A stretch of 64,000 bases of DNA, taken from Rhodocyclaceae bacterium (GTDB lineage: Bacteria > Pseudomonadota > Gammaproteobacteria > Burkholderiales > Rhodocyclaceae). Positions 41,468 through 52,223 of this stretch are shown here, piece by piece. Position 1 is the stretch's first letter. Each line of letters begins with the position of its first letter. The notes under the pieces were generated by a model. The model worked only from the letters and a program-made list of their open reading frames with translations, did not search any database and was not told where the DNA came from. The translations under genes and the position numbers were made by a program. Location of the stretch: the NCBI GenBank assembly GCA_016791115.1, contig JAEUNL010000010.1, forward strand, positions 1 through 64,000, given 5' to 3'.

Positions 41468-44400
41468 TCAGGCCGCGATCTCCTCGCGCAGACGCAGTGC
41501 TTCTTCGATATCCACTTCGACCACGCGCGAGCAGCCCTGCTCCTGCATGGTGACGCCAACCAGTTGCTCTGCCATTTCCATGGTGATCTTGTTGTGGCTG
41601 ATGAAGATGAACTGCGTATTGGCCGACATGCGCTTGACCATCTGGCAAAAGCGCTCGGTGTTCGAATCGTCGAGCGGCGCATCCACCTCGTCGAGCATGC
41701 AGAACGGCGCCGGATTGAGCTGGAACATCGAAAACACCAGCGCGATTGCGGTCAGTGCCTTCTCGCCACCCGAAAGGAGGTGGATCGACGCGTTCTTCTT
41801 CCCCGGCGGATGCGCCATCACCTGAATACCCGAGTCGAGTATCTCCTCGCCGCTCAGCACCAGCTTGGCCTCGCCTCCGCCGAACAGCGCCGGGAACAGC
41901 TCGCCGAAGTGGCGATTGACCGTGTTGTAGGTTTCCTGCAACTGCTCTCGCGTTTCGCGATCGATGCGGCGAATGGCGTCCTCGAGCGTGTTGATCGCGG
42001 TGTTGAGGTCTTCCGACTGTGCGTCGAGGAAGCCCTTGCGCTCGCTCGCCGCGGTCAGCTCGTCGAGCGCGGCGAGGTTGACCGGACCCAGTTCGTTCAC
42101 CTCGCGGTTGAGACGGTTGATGTCGCGCGTCAGCGTGAGTTCCTTGACATCGCGATAGTCGCTCTCCAGTCTGGCGGCGACGGCCGCTTCGTCGACCTGC
42201 GCTTCGACCAGGCGCGCGGAATACTGCTCCTCGTTGAGCTGTGCCGCCTGTTCCTTGAGCCGCAGGTCGGACAGGCCGTTGCGCAACGGTTCCAGCATGC
42301 CCTCGCTGCGGCCGCGCAGTTCCTCGAGTTCGCGCAGGGCGGCGCTTGCGGCTTCGAGCGCATCGCGACGTGAAGTCAACAATCCCTCGCGCGTCGTGCG
42401 CAGCTCGAGCGCCGACTGCAACTGCATCTCGATGCTGCCTTCGTCGAGCGTCGCGCGCTCGAGTTCGTCCTGCTCGCGCTCGCGCGTCACGCGTTCGAGC
42501 TGGCTGGCAGCAAGCTGGATGGTGCGCGCCAGGTCGTCGAGCTTGGTCGCGCACTCGCGTTCCGAAAAACCCGCCTCCTGCGCTTCGCGCGCAAGCTGGG
42601 ATTCGAGTGCGCGCGCTTCGCGCAGCCGGTCGTCGGCCTCGCGCTGCACACCCAGCGCCTGTTCGAGCCGTTGCCGTTGCGCCTCGGCGAGCTCGCGCGA
42701 GCGTGCAAGCTCGGCCTCGGCGCGTTCAAGGTGCGATGTCTCTTGCCGCGAGCTGTCGGCGATCTCCGCCAGGTCGCGCTCGACCTGCGCCACGCGCTCC
42801 TCGTAGCGGCTGCGCGCCTGGGTGAGCTTGAGCGCCTCGACCTGATGTTCATGCGCCTTCTGCTGTGCGTCGTTCAGCTCGCGGCGCACGACGGCGGTGC
42901 GCTCCTGCAGGCTTTGAATCTCGGCATCGGTCGCCTCCACCTGCTCGTGCGCACGCTCGGCTTCAATCTGCAGGCTCTCGAGTTGTTCGCTCAGTTCGGT
43001 GATCTCGCGCTGGCGCTCGATCACACCGTGCGTCTTGGCATCCGGCGCATAGAACACCAATGACTGCTGGCCGACCATGTGGCCGTTGCGGTCGACGAAC
43101 AGGCCGCCGGCCGGCAGCTCGCCGCGCCGGGCAATGCACGCACCGAGGTTATCCACGGTGTAAATGCCGCGCAGCCATTCGACCAACACGCGCTGCCACT
43201 TCGCGTCGTCGCACTGCAGGCGCTCGAGCAGGGGCTCGGCCTGCGCCGGGCCGATCAGCGAATCGGGCACGAAGGCGCCGTCGAGCGCGAATGCCGCCAT
43301 GGCGGGTGCCGGGTTTTCCGCCAACACGGTGGCGCGCTGCGTATCGCCCAGCGCGAGCGCGCCGAGGCGCTCTCGCAGTACCGCTTCGAGCGCGGTTTCC
43401 CAGCCGGGTTCGACACGCACCGCGCGCCACAGCGGTTCGGCCGATTCGAGACCGTTGTGGCGCAGCCACTCGCCGAGCTGGCCGGATTCCTGCACCTTCT
43501 GCTGCAACTGCTGGAGCGCGTCGCGGCGGGCGCGCGCTTCGGTCATCTTCTTCGCCGCCAGCCGTTCGGCTTCGAGCGCTGCGCGATGCGCCTGTTGCGC
43601 CTGCGGCAGCCGGTACTGCAGGTCGGCGGTGCTCGCCTGCCTGTCCGCCACGGCGTCGTTGAGTTCGTCAATCAGCGCTTCGAGGCGCGCCAGCGCACTG
43701 AGGTCGGGCGCCTGCAGCGCCTCGCGATCCTGCTCGACGCGCGCGCGGCGCTGCGAGAACGATTCCAGCGCGCGCTGCGCGCTCTGGCGATGGGCGTCCT
43801 CGACGCGGATCTGCTGCTCGGCCTGGTTGAGGTCGCGCCGCGCGGTGTTGGACGAGGCTTCGGCATCGCGCAGCGCCTGTTCGAAGGCCGGCAGCCGCGC
43901 CTGCGCCTCCTCGTGACGTGCGCTGGCGGTTTCGACGCGCACGCGCGCGTTCTCGGCAAGATCCTCCCAGCGTGTACGGTCGCGTTCGGCGGCCTCGCGC
44001 TGATCGCTCCAGTTCTTCTCGTCGGCATCGAGCTGCGCGAGACGCGCATCGAGGCGGGCGCGCGCTTCGCGCTGGTGCGACAGTTCGCTTTCGCACCGCG
44101 CGACTTCCGAGTTGGCGGCGAACATCTCGTTCTGCGCGACATGCACCGCATCTGAGGCTGCATAGTGGTCGCTGCGCGCCTGTTCGAGGCGCGCTTCCGA
44201 CTCGCGCAGCCGCGCGGTTTCAGCCTCGATCTGATTGATCGCGTCGGTGACGGCCTGCGCAAGGCGGCCGCGCTCGGCGCGCGCATCATTGCGCTTGATC
44301 AGCCACAGCACGTTCTGCTTTTCGGTCAGCTCGGCGAACAGGCTGCGATAGCGCGCCGCGACTTCGGCCTGCGCCTGCAGGCGTTCGATCTGGCCGCCGA

Positions 44401-45001
44401 GTTCGTTGCGGATGTCCTCGACGCGGGCCAGGTTGTCACGCGCGTCGGAAAGACGGTTTTCCGTCTCGCGCCGGCGTTCCTTGTACTTGGTAACGCCCGC
44501 CGCTTCTTCGAGGAACATGCGCATGTCCTCGGGCTTGGCCTCGATGATGCGCGAAATCATGCCCTGTTCGATGATGGCGTAGGCACGCGGCCCAAGGCCG
44601 GTGCCGAGGAACAGGTCGATCACGTCGCGGCGGCGCACGTGGGTGTTGTTGATGTAATAGTTCGATTCGCCCGAGCGGTCGAGCACGCGCTTTACCGAGA
44701 TCTCGGCGTACTGCGACCACTGGCCAGCCGCACGCCCCATCGCGTTGTCGAACACCATCTCGACGCTCGCGCGGCCGACCGGCTTGCGCGTGCCGGAGCC
44801 GTTGAAGATCACGTCCTGCATCGACTCGCCGCGCAGCGCGCCGGCCTTGGATTCGCCGAGCACCCAGCGCACGGCGTCGATCACGTTCGACTTTCCGCAG
44901 CCGTTGGGTCCGACCACGCCGACCAGCTGGCCGGGCATGTACACGGATGTCGGATCGACAAAGGTCTTGAACCCGGCGAGTTTTAACTTGGTCAGGCGCA
45001 C
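41468..45001 (-). CDS. smc: Chromosome segregation protein SMC
   Basis: The 1177-residue ATPase of the condensin complex. The N-terminus starts MRLTKLKLAGFKTFVDPTSV with Walker A GPNGCGKSN, followed by a long coiled coil, a hinge (about 510-670), a second coiled coil, and the C-terminal signature LLSGGEKALTA and Walker B FCMLDEVDAPLD. The start is a GTG at 45001 with no strong ribosome site; MRLTKLKL is the family's usual start. The length is full. Confidence 0.96.
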   Translation of the reverse strand: MRLTKLKLAGFKTFVDPTSVYMPGQLVGVVGPNGCGKSNVIDAVRWVLGESKAGALRGESMQDVIFNGSGTRKPVGRASVEMVFDNAMGRAAGQWSQYAEISVKRVLDRSGESNYYINNTHVRRRDVIDLFLGTGLGPRAYAIIEQGMISRIIEAKPEDMRMFLEEAAGVTKYKERRRETENRLSDARDNLARVEDIRNELGGQIERLQAQAEVAARYRSLFAELTEKQNVLWLIKRNDARAERGRLAQAVTDAINQIEAETARLRESEARLEQARSDHYAASDAVHVAQNEMFAANSEVARCESELSHQREARARLDARLAQLDADEKNWSDQREAAERDRTRWEDLAENARVRVETASARHEEAQARLPAFEQALRDAEASSNTARRDLNQAEQQIRVEDAHRQSAQRALESFSQRRARVEQDREALQAPDLSALARLEALIDELNDAVADRQASTADLQYRLPQAQQAHRAALEAERLAAKKMTEARARRDALQQLQQKVQESGQLGEWLRHNGLESAEPLWRAVRVEPGWETALEAVLRERLGALALGDTQRATVLAENPAPAMAAFALDGAFVPDSLIGPAQAEPLLERLQCDDAKWQRVLVEWLRGIYTVDNLGACIARRGELPAGGLFVDRNGHMVGQQSLVFYAPDAKTHGVIERQREITELSEQLESLQIEAERAHEQVEATDAEIQSLQERTAVVRRELNDAQQKAHEHQVEALKLTQARSRYEERVAQVERDLAEIADSSRQETSHLERAEAELARSRELAEAQRQRLEQALGVQREADDRLREARALESQLAREAQEAGFSERECATKLDDLARTIQLAASQLERVTREREQDELERATLDEGSIEMQLQSALELRTTREGLLTSRRDALEAASAALRELEELRGRSEGMLEPLRNGLSDLRLKEQAAQLNEEQYSARLVEAQVDEAAVAARLESDYRDVKELTLTRDINRLNREVNELGPVNLAALDELTAASERKGFLDAQSEDLNTAINTLEDAIRRIDRETREQLQETYNTVNRHFGELFPALFGGGEAKLVLSGEEILDSGIQVMAHPPGKKNASIHLLSGGEKALTAIALVFSMFQLNPAPFCMLDEVDAPLDDSNTERFCQMVKRMSANTQFIFISHNKITMEMAEQLVGVTMQEQGCSRVVEVDIEEALRLREEIAA

Positions 45002-45093
45002 GTTTTATCTAGGGGATTCATTGATTTACACAGTCACCGCCGAGGCGGCGACCGGCGCGGCGGCGGTCGAGGATGCGCCGCTTGCTGGGCCCG

Positions 45094-45099
45094 TATAAT
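45094..45099 (+). promoter_or_regulatory. Consensus -10 box for queF
   Basis: A perfect TATAAT lies 78 bp before the queF ATG in the gap divergent from smc. No -35 match is seen 16-18 bp upstream, so the promoter may need an activator or be weak. Confidence 0.4.
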
Positions 45100-45176
45100 A
45101 CCACCACAGTTCATTTCCCCTGCCCCCGACGCCGCCCCGGAAGGCTCCGCGAGCGTCGGCGGATCACGACAGCATC

Positions 45177-45596
45177 ATGGCCACCAAACCGACCAAGAAA
45201 CTCGACACCTTTCCCAATCCGCAGCCGGCGCGCGACTTCCGCATCCACATGCAGATCCCGGAATTCACCTGCCTTTGCCCGCTCACCGGCCAGCCGGATT
45301 TCGCGACCTTCGTGCTCGACTACATCCCTGATAAAACTTGTGTCGAACTCAAGAGTCTCAAGCTCTACATGTGGTCGTACCGCAACGAGGGCGCCTTCCA
45401 CGAGGCTGTGACCAACAAGATCCTCGACGACCTCGTCGCCGCGACCCGGCCGCGCTTCATGCGCCTGACCGCCAAGTGGTACGTGCGCGGCGGCATCTTC
45501 ACCAACGTCGTGGTCGAACACCGCAAGAAAGGCTGGAAGCCGGCGCCGCGCGTCGAACTCGACGACTTCCCCGCCGAATCGAACACGCGGGGCTGA
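45177..45596 (+). CDS. queF: NADPH-dependent 7-cyano-7-deazaguanine reductase
   Basis: The 139-residue short-type QueF reduces preQ0 to preQ1 for queuosine in tRNA. The active-site Cys is in [15 protein letters not shown], and the substrate-binding [20 protein letters not shown] motif and the [20 protein letters not shown] region are intact. Length matches the unimodular type. It stands alone, divergent from smc. Confidence 0.96.
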   Translation: MATKPTKKLDTFPNPQPARDFRIHMQIPEFTCLCPLTGQPDFATFVLDYIPDKTCVELKSLKLYMWSYRNEGAFHEAVTNKILDDLVAATRPRFMRLTAKWYVRGGIFTNVVVEHRKKGWKPAPRVELDDFPAESNTRG

Positions 45597-45763
45597 GCCG
45601 CCAGGCACCCTGCCCTGCGGGCCGCGTGGATTGGCGCATTCCGGCATGCCAGGCCGCGAAGGCGCACGGGACAAGGTTTCCTGACTACCCATGCCCGAGT
45701 ACGCCAGCTGACGGGGCTTCCAGGCCTACATCGATCCGAACGCCCCACGGCGCCGCATTCCGC

Positions 45764-46675
45764 CTAGGACGTTGCAGGCGGCCGCTCCGCCACATGCCCC
45801 GAAAACAGGCTGGCCGCGATGATCATCGCGCCGCCGATCCATTCCTGCGTGCTCATGCGCTCGCCCGCGAGCAGCCAGGAAGAGACCGCCGCGACCACGA
45901 GCTCGAACAGGAAGATCACGATCGCCTGATTGGCCGGCGTGTGCGTGAGGCCGAACTGGACGATCAGGTTGATTGCCAGCAACACGAGTCCGACGCCCAC
46001 GACGATCGCCAACCCGGAAACCGGCACCGACTGCAGCGCGGGCGCAGGCGCGAAGCCGGTGACGATCAGCATCACGCCCAGCAACACCGCGCCGAGGAAC
46101 ACCGCGAGGCACTTGGCGTCGATCGGCAGGTGATGCGTCTTGCGGATCAGCACGTTCGACAACGCGAACAAGGCGCCGGCGGCAAGCCCGATCCACTCTG
46201 CGCGCGCGCCAGGCCAGGGCGCGCCGAGTTCCGGCCGCCACAACATGACGCCGGCTCCGGCGAGCGACAACGCAATTACGCCCGCGCCTGCGCGGCCCAG
46301 CCGTTCATCCAGTAAGAGGCGCGAGAACAGCACCGTCCATAGCGGCGAGAGGTAGAACAGCAGCAACACGCGCATCACCTCGCCTTCGAGCGTGCCGAGC
46401 ACGTAGCCGAGGTTGCAGCCGCCGGCCGAGAGGCCGATCGCTGGCAGCCACCAGGAGGCTTCCACCTCGCGCCAGCCGCGTCGCAGGACGAAGGGCACCA
46501 GCCCGGCGGCGAAGGCGACCGAATAGGTGAGCACGGTCGCGACCACGCCGCCCGTTCCGCCTGCCTCGAGCAGCCGGTATGGGTACCAGATCAGGCCCCA
46601 GACGACGGCGCCGGCGATCAGCGCAGCGTAGGCGGCGGGTTGCGGCGCCGCAGCGCCGCGAGAGTTGGTGCTCAA
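45764..46675 (-). CDS. EamA/DMT-family transporter
   Basis: The 303-residue inner-membrane protein has ten predicted helices in two EamA halves (about 15-150 and 165-298). The first half has YAALIAGAVVWGLIWYPYRLL; the second ends with the usual GERMSTQEWIGGAMIIAASL block. DMT exporters move metabolites or amino acids; substrate cannot be told. The start is a TTG at 46675, divergent from dapC and overlapping its likely promoter, so the two may interfere. Confidence 0.85.
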   Translation of the reverse strand: MSTNSRGAAAPQPAAYAALIAGAVVWGLIWYPYRLLEAGGTGGVVATVLTYSVAFAAGLVPFVLRRGWREVEASWWLPAIGLSAGGCNLGYVLGTLEGEVMRVLLLFYLSPLWTVLFSRLLLDERLGRAGAGVIALSLAGAGVMLWRPELGAPWPGARAEWIGLAAGALFALSNVLIRKTHHLPIDAKCLAVFLGAVLLGVMLIVTGFAPAPALQSVPVSGLAIVVGVGLVLLAINLIVQFGLTHTPANQAIVIFLFELVVAAVSSWLLAGERMSTQEWIGGAMIIAASLFSGHVAERPPATS

Positions 46676-46694
46676 GCGTGAAGTACCTTATGAT
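46665..46694 (+). promoter_or_regulatory. Candidate promoter of the dapC run
   Basis: A -10 box TATGAT (46689-46694, 5 of 6) lies 18 bp after TTGGTG (46665-46670, 3 of 6), about 60 bp before the dapC ATG. It overlaps the start of the divergent transporter gene. Confidence 0.35.
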
Positions 46695-46755
46695 TCAAGA
46701 CTTTTGGCAGGGTCGCGTAGAAACTGCCGCAGGCACGACCCAGCCCGGACTGTTG

Positions 46756-47949
46756 ATGAACCCGAATCTCTCCAAGCTTCAGCCCTACCCGTTCGAGAAG
46801 CTCCGCCGCCTGTTCGAGGGCGCCACCCCCCCGGCCCACCTGGCGCCGGTACGCCTGTCGATCGGCGAACCCCAGCACGCAACGCCGGCTTTCATCAAGG
46901 AGGCGCTGACCGCGGGACTGGCCGGGCTGGCGAATTATCCCACTACCCAAGGCAGCGACGGCCTGCGCGCATCGATCACGGCGTGGCTGGCGCGCCGTTA
47001 CAGCCTGCCGCCGCTCGACCTCACCACTCAGGTGCTGCCGGTTGCCGGCTCGCGCGAGGCGCTGTTCGCCCTCGCGCAATGCGTGATCGATGGCTCGAAG
47101 CCCGGCGCGCTGGTGCTGTGTCCCAACCCCTTCTACCAGATCTACGAAGGCGCGGCCTACCTGGCCGGTGCGACGCCGGTGTTCGTGAATCAGGAAGCCC
47201 GCCACGGCTACGCCTGCGACTATGCCTCGATTTCCTCGTCGACCTGGGAACGCGTACAACTTGTCTACGTCTGCTCGCCGGGTAACCCGACCGGCAACGT
47301 GATGACGCTCGAGCAATGGCGCGAACTGTTCGAACTGTCGGATCGGTACGGCTTCGTGATCGCGGCCGACGAATGCTATTCGGAACTGTACTTCGACGAG
47401 GCGGCACCGCCGCTGGGCGGCCTGGAAGCCGCGCAGCGCCTGGGCCGTGGCGACTATCGTCGCCTGATCGCGATTTCCAGCCTCTCCAAGCGATCGAACG
47501 TACCGGGCATGCGCTCGGGCTTCGTGGCCGGTGACGCTGCGATTCTCAGGCAGTTCCTGCTCTACCGCACCTACCACGGCTGCGCCATGAACCCGGCGGT
47601 GCAGGCAGCCAGCCAGGCAGCTTGGTCGGACGAGCCGCATGTCGCCGAAAACCGCCGCCAGTATCGCGAGAAGTTCGACCAGGTCACACCGGTTGTTGCG
47701 GCGCACCTCGGCACTACGATGCCCGATGCCGGTTTTTACCTCTGGGCACGCACCCCGATCGCCGACGACGAATTCGCCCGCCGCCTTCACGCTGAATATA
47801 ATGTTTCCGTGCTGCCGGGCAGCTATCTCGCCCGCGAAGCCGGCGGCATCAACCCCGGTGCGGGCTACATCCGCATCGCGCTGGTCGCCCCGCTGGCCGA
47901 GTGCCTGGATGCCGCGCAGCGCATCGCCACCTTTTGCAAGCAACTTTGA
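46756..47949 (+). CDS. dapC: Succinyldiaminopimelate transaminase
   Basis: The 397-residue class I/II PLP aminotransferase acts in the succinylase branch of lysine and meso-diaminopimelate synthesis. The PLP lysine lies in SSLSKRSNVPGMRSGF, and the family features CSPGNPTGNVM and AADECYSELYFD are present. The N-terminus MNPNLSKLQPYPFEKL is the DapC pattern in betaproteobacteria. The ATG at 46756 is chosen on this basis. dapD follows 12 bases later, supporting the assignment over other aminotransferases. Confidence 0.93.
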   Translation: MNPNLSKLQPYPFEKLRRLFEGATPPAHLAPVRLSIGEPQHATPAFIKEALTAGLAGLANYPTTQGSDGLRASITAWLARRYSLPPLDLTTQVLPVAGSREALFALAQCVIDGSKPGALVLCPNPFYQIYEGAAYLAGATPVFVNQEARHGYACDYASISSSTWERVQLVYVCSPGNPTGNVMTLEQWRELFELSDRYGFVIAADECYSELYFDEAAPPLGGLEAAQRLGRGDYRRLIAISSLSKRSNVPGMRSGFVAGDAAILRQFLLYRTYHGCAMNPAVQAASQAAWSDEPHVAENRRQYREKFDQVTPVVAAHLGTTMPDAGFYLWARTPIADDEFARRLHAEYNVSVLPGSYLAREAGGINPGAGYIRIALVAPLAECLDAAQRIATFCKQL

Positions 47950-47961
47950 TCGGACCCCGAC

Positions 47962-48780
47962 ATGCAGGATTATCAGAACATCATCGAACAGGCATGGGAA
48001 GACCGCGCCAGCCTCTCCCCCGGCAAGGCGCCCGCGAAGATCGGCGAAGCGGTCGACCACGTGATCGAGCAGCTCGACACCGGAAAGCTGCGCGTCGCCG
48101 AGAAGATCGACGGCCAGTGGGTCACCCACCAGTGGATCAAGAAGGCCGTGCTGCTTTCGTTCCGTCTCAACGACAACGTGCTGATCGAAGGCGGCGAGAC
48201 GCGTTACTTCGACAAGGTGCCGTCCAAGTTCGCCACCTACGACCGCGAGCAGTTCGTGCGCGGTGGATTCCGCGTGGTGCCGCCGGCGACGGCACGCCGC
48301 GGCGCCTTCATCGCGAAGAACGCGGTGCTGATGCCCTCCTACGTCAATATCGGCGGCTATGTCGATGAAGGCACCATGGTGGATAGCTGGGTGACGGTCG
48401 GCTCCTGCGCGCAGATCGGCAAGAACGTGCACCTGTCCGGCGGCGTCGGCATCGGCGGGGTGCTGGAACCCTTGCAGGCAAATCCGACCATCATCGAGGA
48501 CAACTGTTTCATCGGCGCGCGCTCCGAGGTGGTGGAAGGCGTGATCGTCGAGGAAAACTCGGTCATCTCGATGGGCGTCTATATCAGCCAGAGCACCCGC
48601 ATCTACGATCGCGCCACCGGCGAGATCACCTACGGGCGCATTCCGGCGGGCTCGGTGGTGGTTTCCGGCAATTTGCCCTCGGCCGACGGCAAGTACAGCC
48701 TGTATTGTGCCGTCATCGTCAAGCGCGTCGATGCGCAGACCCGCGCCAAGGTCGCGATCAACGAACTGCTGCGGGACTGA
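47962..48780 (+). CDS. dapD: Tetrahydrodipicolinate N-succinyltransferase
   Basis: The 272-residue hexapeptide-repeat enzyme succinylates tetrahydrodipicolinate. It has an N-terminal helical part ([17 protein letters not shown]), the [20 protein letters not shown] entry to a left-handed beta-helix, and [20 protein letters not shown]. The product feeds DapC and then DapE, both encoded here. Confidence 0.97.
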   Translation: MQDYQNIIEQAWEDRASLSPGKAPAKIGEAVDHVIEQLDTGKLRVAEKIDGQWVTHQWIKKAVLLSFRLNDNVLIEGGETRYFDKVPSKFATYDREQFVRGGFRVVPPATARRGAFIAKNAVLMPSYVNIGGYVDEGTMVDSWVTVGSCAQIGKNVHLSGGVGIGGVLEPLQANPTIIEDNCFIGARSEVVEGVIVEENSVISMGVYISQSTRIYDRATGEITYGRIPAGSVVVSGNLPSADGKYSLYCAVIVKRVDAQTRAKVAINELLRD

Positions 48781-48833
48781 CACCGGCCAAGTCTGCCGGA
48801 CTGCCGCGCCATGCAGCGCAAGGGGATGACAGG

Positions 48834-50015
48834 ATGATCGTCGACAAGCTGTTCCAACTGATGGCTGAAAAGCGTGCCTCCGACATTTACGTGTCGGCGG
48901 GCGCGCCGATCCACATCAAGATCGAGGGCACGACCGTACCGATCAACGCGCAGGTCATGGACCCGACGCTGATCCAGCGCATGGCCTACGAGATGATGGC
49001 GCCGGAACAGATCGAGCGCTTCGAGCAGACGAAGGAAATGAACCTCTCCTTCGGCCGCAGCGATGTCGGCAACTTTCGCGTCAACGTGTTCTGGCAGCGC
49101 GGCTCCATCGCCATCGTGGTGCGTTTCATCCAGGGCAACATCCCTGCGATCGATTCGCTGGGCCTGCCGCCGGTGCTCTCCGAACTGATCATGGAGAAGC
49201 GCGGGCTGATCCTCGTCGTCGGCGCCACCGGCTCCGGAAAGTCGACCACGATGGCCTCGATGCTGGACCATCGCAATACCAACCGCGCCGGCCACATCCT
49301 GACCGTCGAAGACCCGATCGAGTACCTGTTCCGCCACAAGAAATCGGTGGTGAACCAGCGCGAGATCGGCATGGACACCGGCAGTTGGGAAAACGCGCTG
49401 AAGAATGCGATGCGCCAGGCGCCGGACTGCATCCTGATCGGCGAAATCCGCGACCGCGAGACGATGCAGGCCGCCCTCGCCTACGCGCAGACCGGCCACC
49501 TGTGCCTGGCGACGCTGCATGCGAACAACGCCTACCACGCGATGAACCGCATCATCAACTTCTTCTCGCTCGAGAATCGGCCACTGCTGTTCCTCGACCT
49601 CTCGGTGAGCCTGAAGGCGATCATCTCGCAGCGCCTGGTCAAGAAGCCCGACGGCATGCGCTCGCCGGCGGTCGAAATCCTGCTGAATACCCGCCACATC
49701 CAGGAGTTGATCGAGCGGGGCGAGGTCAACGGCATCAAGGAAGCCATGGAACAATCGATGGCGCCGGGCTCGCAAACGTTCGAGCAGGATCTGTTTCGCC
49801 TCTATCGCGAGGGCATCATTACGCTGGACGAGGCGCTGGCCAATGCGGATTCGCCGACCAACCTCTCCTGGCTGATCAACAACTCCCAGTTCGGCACCAC
49901 CGGCGAGAAGGACAAGCCCAAACCGATCAGTACCATCGACTTCGACGTTTCCGATGTCGACGGCGCATCCTTCACGGAATTCTCCCTGCACATGGATGAT
50001 GCGGTGGCGAACTGA
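48834..50015 (+). CDS. pilU: Type IV pilus retraction ATPase, PilU-like
   Basis: The 393-residue secretion-ATPase family protein powers pilus retraction. It has the N-terminal domain ([20 protein letters not shown]), Walker [13 protein letters not shown], the Asp box [15 protein letters not shown], Walker [14 protein letters not shown], and the His box [20 protein letters not shown]. Length over 380 residues and the C-terminal tail favour PilU over the shorter PilT. GGGATGACAGG precedes the ATG at 48834. It is placed between dapD and dapE, an order I know from some betaproteobacteria. Confidence 0.88.
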   Translation: MIVDKLFQLMAEKRASDIYVSAGAPIHIKIEGTTVPINAQVMDPTLIQRMAYEMMAPEQIERFEQTKEMNLSFGRSDVGNFRVNVFWQRGSIAIVVRFIQGNIPAIDSLGLPPVLSELIMEKRGLILVVGATGSGKSTTMASMLDHRNTNRAGHILTVEDPIEYLFRHKKSVVNQREIGMDTGSWENALKNAMRQAPDCILIGEIRDRETMQAALAYAQTGHLCLATLHANNAYHAMNRIINFFSLENRPLLFLDLSVSLKAIISQRLVKKPDGMRSPAVEILLNTRHIQELIERGEVNGIKEAMEQSMAPGSQTFEQDLFRLYREGIITLDEALANADSPTNLSWLINNSQFGTTGEKDKPKPISTIDFDVSDVDGASFTEFSLHMDDAVAN

Positions 50016-50076
50016 CGCCGACCGGAACACGAAAACCGGCCGGCATCATTCGGATGCCGGCGCCACCCTCCCGAAC

Positions 50077-51219
50077 ATGCCGAACTGCAAAACCCTCGAT
50101 CTTGCCCGCGCGCTGATCGCGCGCCCTTCCGTCACCCCGGCAGATGCCGGTTGCCTCGAACTGATCGGCGATCGGCTCGCGCGGATCGGCTTCACGCTCG
50201 AGCGCATCGACGTCGGCGGTGTCTGCAACCTCTGGGCGCGCCGCGGCAGCGAAGCGCCGCTGGTGTGCTTCGCCGGCCATACCGACGTCGTGCCGACCGG
50301 CCCGCTCGACCAATGGACGACTCCGCCATTCGAGCCTTTGATCCGGGACGGCATGCTGTACGGCCGCGGCGCGGCGGACATGAAATCCTCGCTCGCCGCC
50401 TTCGTCACGGCGATCGAAGAATTCGTCGCCGCGAATCCGTCCCATCCCGGATCGATCGCGTTGCTGCTTACCTCCGACGAGGAAGGCGAATCGATTCACG
50501 GTACTGTCGAGGTTTGTCGCGCGCTGGAGGCACGAGGGGAGCGCATCGATTTCTGCATCGTGGGCGAGCCGACTGCGGTCAACACGCTCGGCGACATGAT
50601 TAAGAACGGCCGCCGTGGATCGCTGTCCGGCAAACTGACCGTCAAGGGACTTCAGGGTCACGTCGCCTATCCCCATTTGGCGCGAAACCCGATCCACGCT
50701 GTTGCGCCGGCGCTTGCGGAACTGGTGGCAATCGAGTGGGATCGTGGCAACGAGTACTTTCCGCCCACGACCTGGCAGATATCGAACATGCGCGCCGGGG
50801 CCGGGGCCAGCAACGTCGTACCGGGCAGCGCGGAGATCCTGTTCAACTTCCGCTTCTCGACCGCGAGCAGCCCAGACGATTTGAAGGCTCGGGTACACGC
50901 GGTTCTCGATCGCCACGAGGTCGACTACAAGCTGCAATGGACGCTCGGCGGCAAACCCTATCTCACGCCGCGCGGAACATTGGTCCAGGCAGCAGTCGGC
51001 GCAATTCGCGCCGAACTCGGCGTCGCGACCGAGCTCTCCACCACTGGCGGTACCTCCGACGGCCGATTCATCGCGGACATCTGCCCCGAAGTGGTCGAAT
51101 TCGGGCCGGTGAACGCCAGCATCCACAAGATCGATGAATGCATCGCTGTGGACGCACTCGGCCCGCTGGCACGCTGCTACCGCCGCATGCTCGATCAATT
51201 GCTGGTGCCAGGATCTTGA
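50077..51219 (+). CDS. dapE: Succinyl-diaminopimelate desuccinylase
   Basis: The 380-residue M20 metallopeptidase-family enzyme releases LL-diaminopimelate for peptidoglycan and lysine. Metal-binding and catalytic sites are visible in [40 protein letters not shown] and [14 protein letters not shown]. The start [21 protein letters not shown] at 50077 matches the family; the frame is open into the pilU end. It completes the dapC-dapD-dapE set here. Confidence 0.96.
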   Translation: MPNCKTLDLARALIARPSVTPADAGCLELIGDRLARIGFTLERIDVGGVCNLWARRGSEAPLVCFAGHTDVVPTGPLDQWTTPPFEPLIRDGMLYGRGAADMKSSLAAFVTAIEEFVAANPSHPGSIALLLTSDEEGESIHGTVEVCRALEARGERIDFCIVGEPTAVNTLGDMIKNGRRGSLSGKLTVKGLQGHVAYPHLARNPIHAVAPALAELVAIEWDRGNEYFPPTTWQISNMRAGAGASNVVPGSAEILFNFRFSTASSPDDLKARVHAVLDRHEVDYKLQWTLGGKPYLTPRGTLVQAAVGAIRAELGVATELSTTGGTSDGRFIADICPEVVEFGPVNASIHKIDECIAVDALGPLARCYRRMLDQLLVPGS

Positions 51220-52115
51220 CTACGGGCGCCGAGAACGAATTGTTCACGATCCGGGACTGGCTGCGCTATGCCGTCTCGCGTTTCACGTCGGCAGGTGTGT
51301 TCTTCGGTCATGGCACGAATAATGCTTTCGACGAGGCCGCATGGCTGATCCTGCATACCCTCAGCCTGCCTCACGAACGGCTCGAGATCTTCCTCGACGC
51401 ACGACTCTCGTCAGACGAACGACTGGCGGTTTCCCGCATGATCGAACGTCGCGCAGTCGACCGCCTGCCGACCGCGTATCTGACCAACGAAGCATGGCTG
51501 GGCAACTATCGGTTCCATGTCGACGAGCGCGTCATCGTGCCGCGTTCCTACTTCGCCGACCTGATCTTCGAAGGCGCGTTCGCCCCCTGGCTTGCCCAAC
51601 CGGATGCGGTGTCACACGTGCTCGACCTGTGTACCGGATCGGGGTGCCTTGCGATACTGCTCGCCGATGCCTACCCGAATGCCATGGTAGACGCGGTCGA
51701 CATATCGCCGGACGCCTTGCAGGTGGCGAGACGCAATATCGATCAACACGGGCTTTCGGATCGCGTCACGCCGATCGAGTCGGATCTGTTCTCCGCGCTC
51801 GGTGGACGCCGGTACGACCTGATCGTCTGCAATCCTCCATATGTGACAGCGGAAGCCGTCGCAGCATTGCCTGTCGAGTACCGGCATGAGCCCTTGCTCG
51901 CGCTAGCTGCCGGAGAGGACGGTCTGGACGTCGTGCGCCGCTTGCTCGCCGAAGCAGCCGGCCACTTGAACCAGCACGGCATTCTGGCCGTCGAGGTGGG
52001 GCACAACCGGACGATCATGGAAGATGCGTATCCGGACCTGCCCCTGATCTGGCTGTCTACTGCGCAGGAAGACGACAAAGTGTTCCTTCTGGAACGCGAC
52101 GACCTGCAAAGATGA
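51216..52115 (+). CDS. prmB: Ribosomal protein L3 glutamine methyltransferase
   Basis: The 299-residue SAM-dependent enzyme N5-methylates a glutamine of ribosomal protein L3. The SAM motif [20 protein letters not shown], the catalytic NPPY ([14 protein letters not shown]) and the N-terminal helical domain ([14 protein letters not shown]) are present. There is no ATG in the family-consistent place; a TTG at 51216, overlapping the dapE stop by 4 bases (TTGA) with AGGA upstream, gives the normal length. Translation is coupled to dapE. Confidence 0.9.
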   Translation: MTTGAENELFTIRDWLRYAVSRFTSAGVFFGHGTNNAFDEAAWLILHTLSLPHERLEIFLDARLSSDERLAVSRMIERRAVDRLPTAYLTNEAWLGNYRFHVDERVIVPRSYFADLIFEGAFAPWLAQPDAVSHVLDLCTGSGCLAILLADAYPNAMVDAVDISPDALQVARRNIDQHGLSDRVTPIESDLFSALGGRRYDLIVCNPPYVTAEAVAALPVEYRHEPLLALAAGEDGLDVVRRLLAEAAGHLNQHGILAVEVGHNRTIMEDAYPDLPLIWLSTAQEDDKVFLLERDDLQR

Positions 52116-52135
52116 ACCGGGTGGATGTCCTGCAG

Positions 52136-52154
52136 CCACGACCCGCCGTCGTGG
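52136..52154 (+). terminator. Hairpin after prmB
   Basis: A perfect 7-bp stem (CCACGAC / GTCGTGG) with a 5-base loop lies 21 bases after the prmB stop. No T-run follows, so it is a weak candidate terminator of the dap run. Confidence 0.3.
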
Positions 52155-52223
52155 ACACGGATCTTGCGATACAAACCATGAAGGGTATCGGCCCCTTGCT
52201 CGCAGGAACGCAAAGACGCCCGG

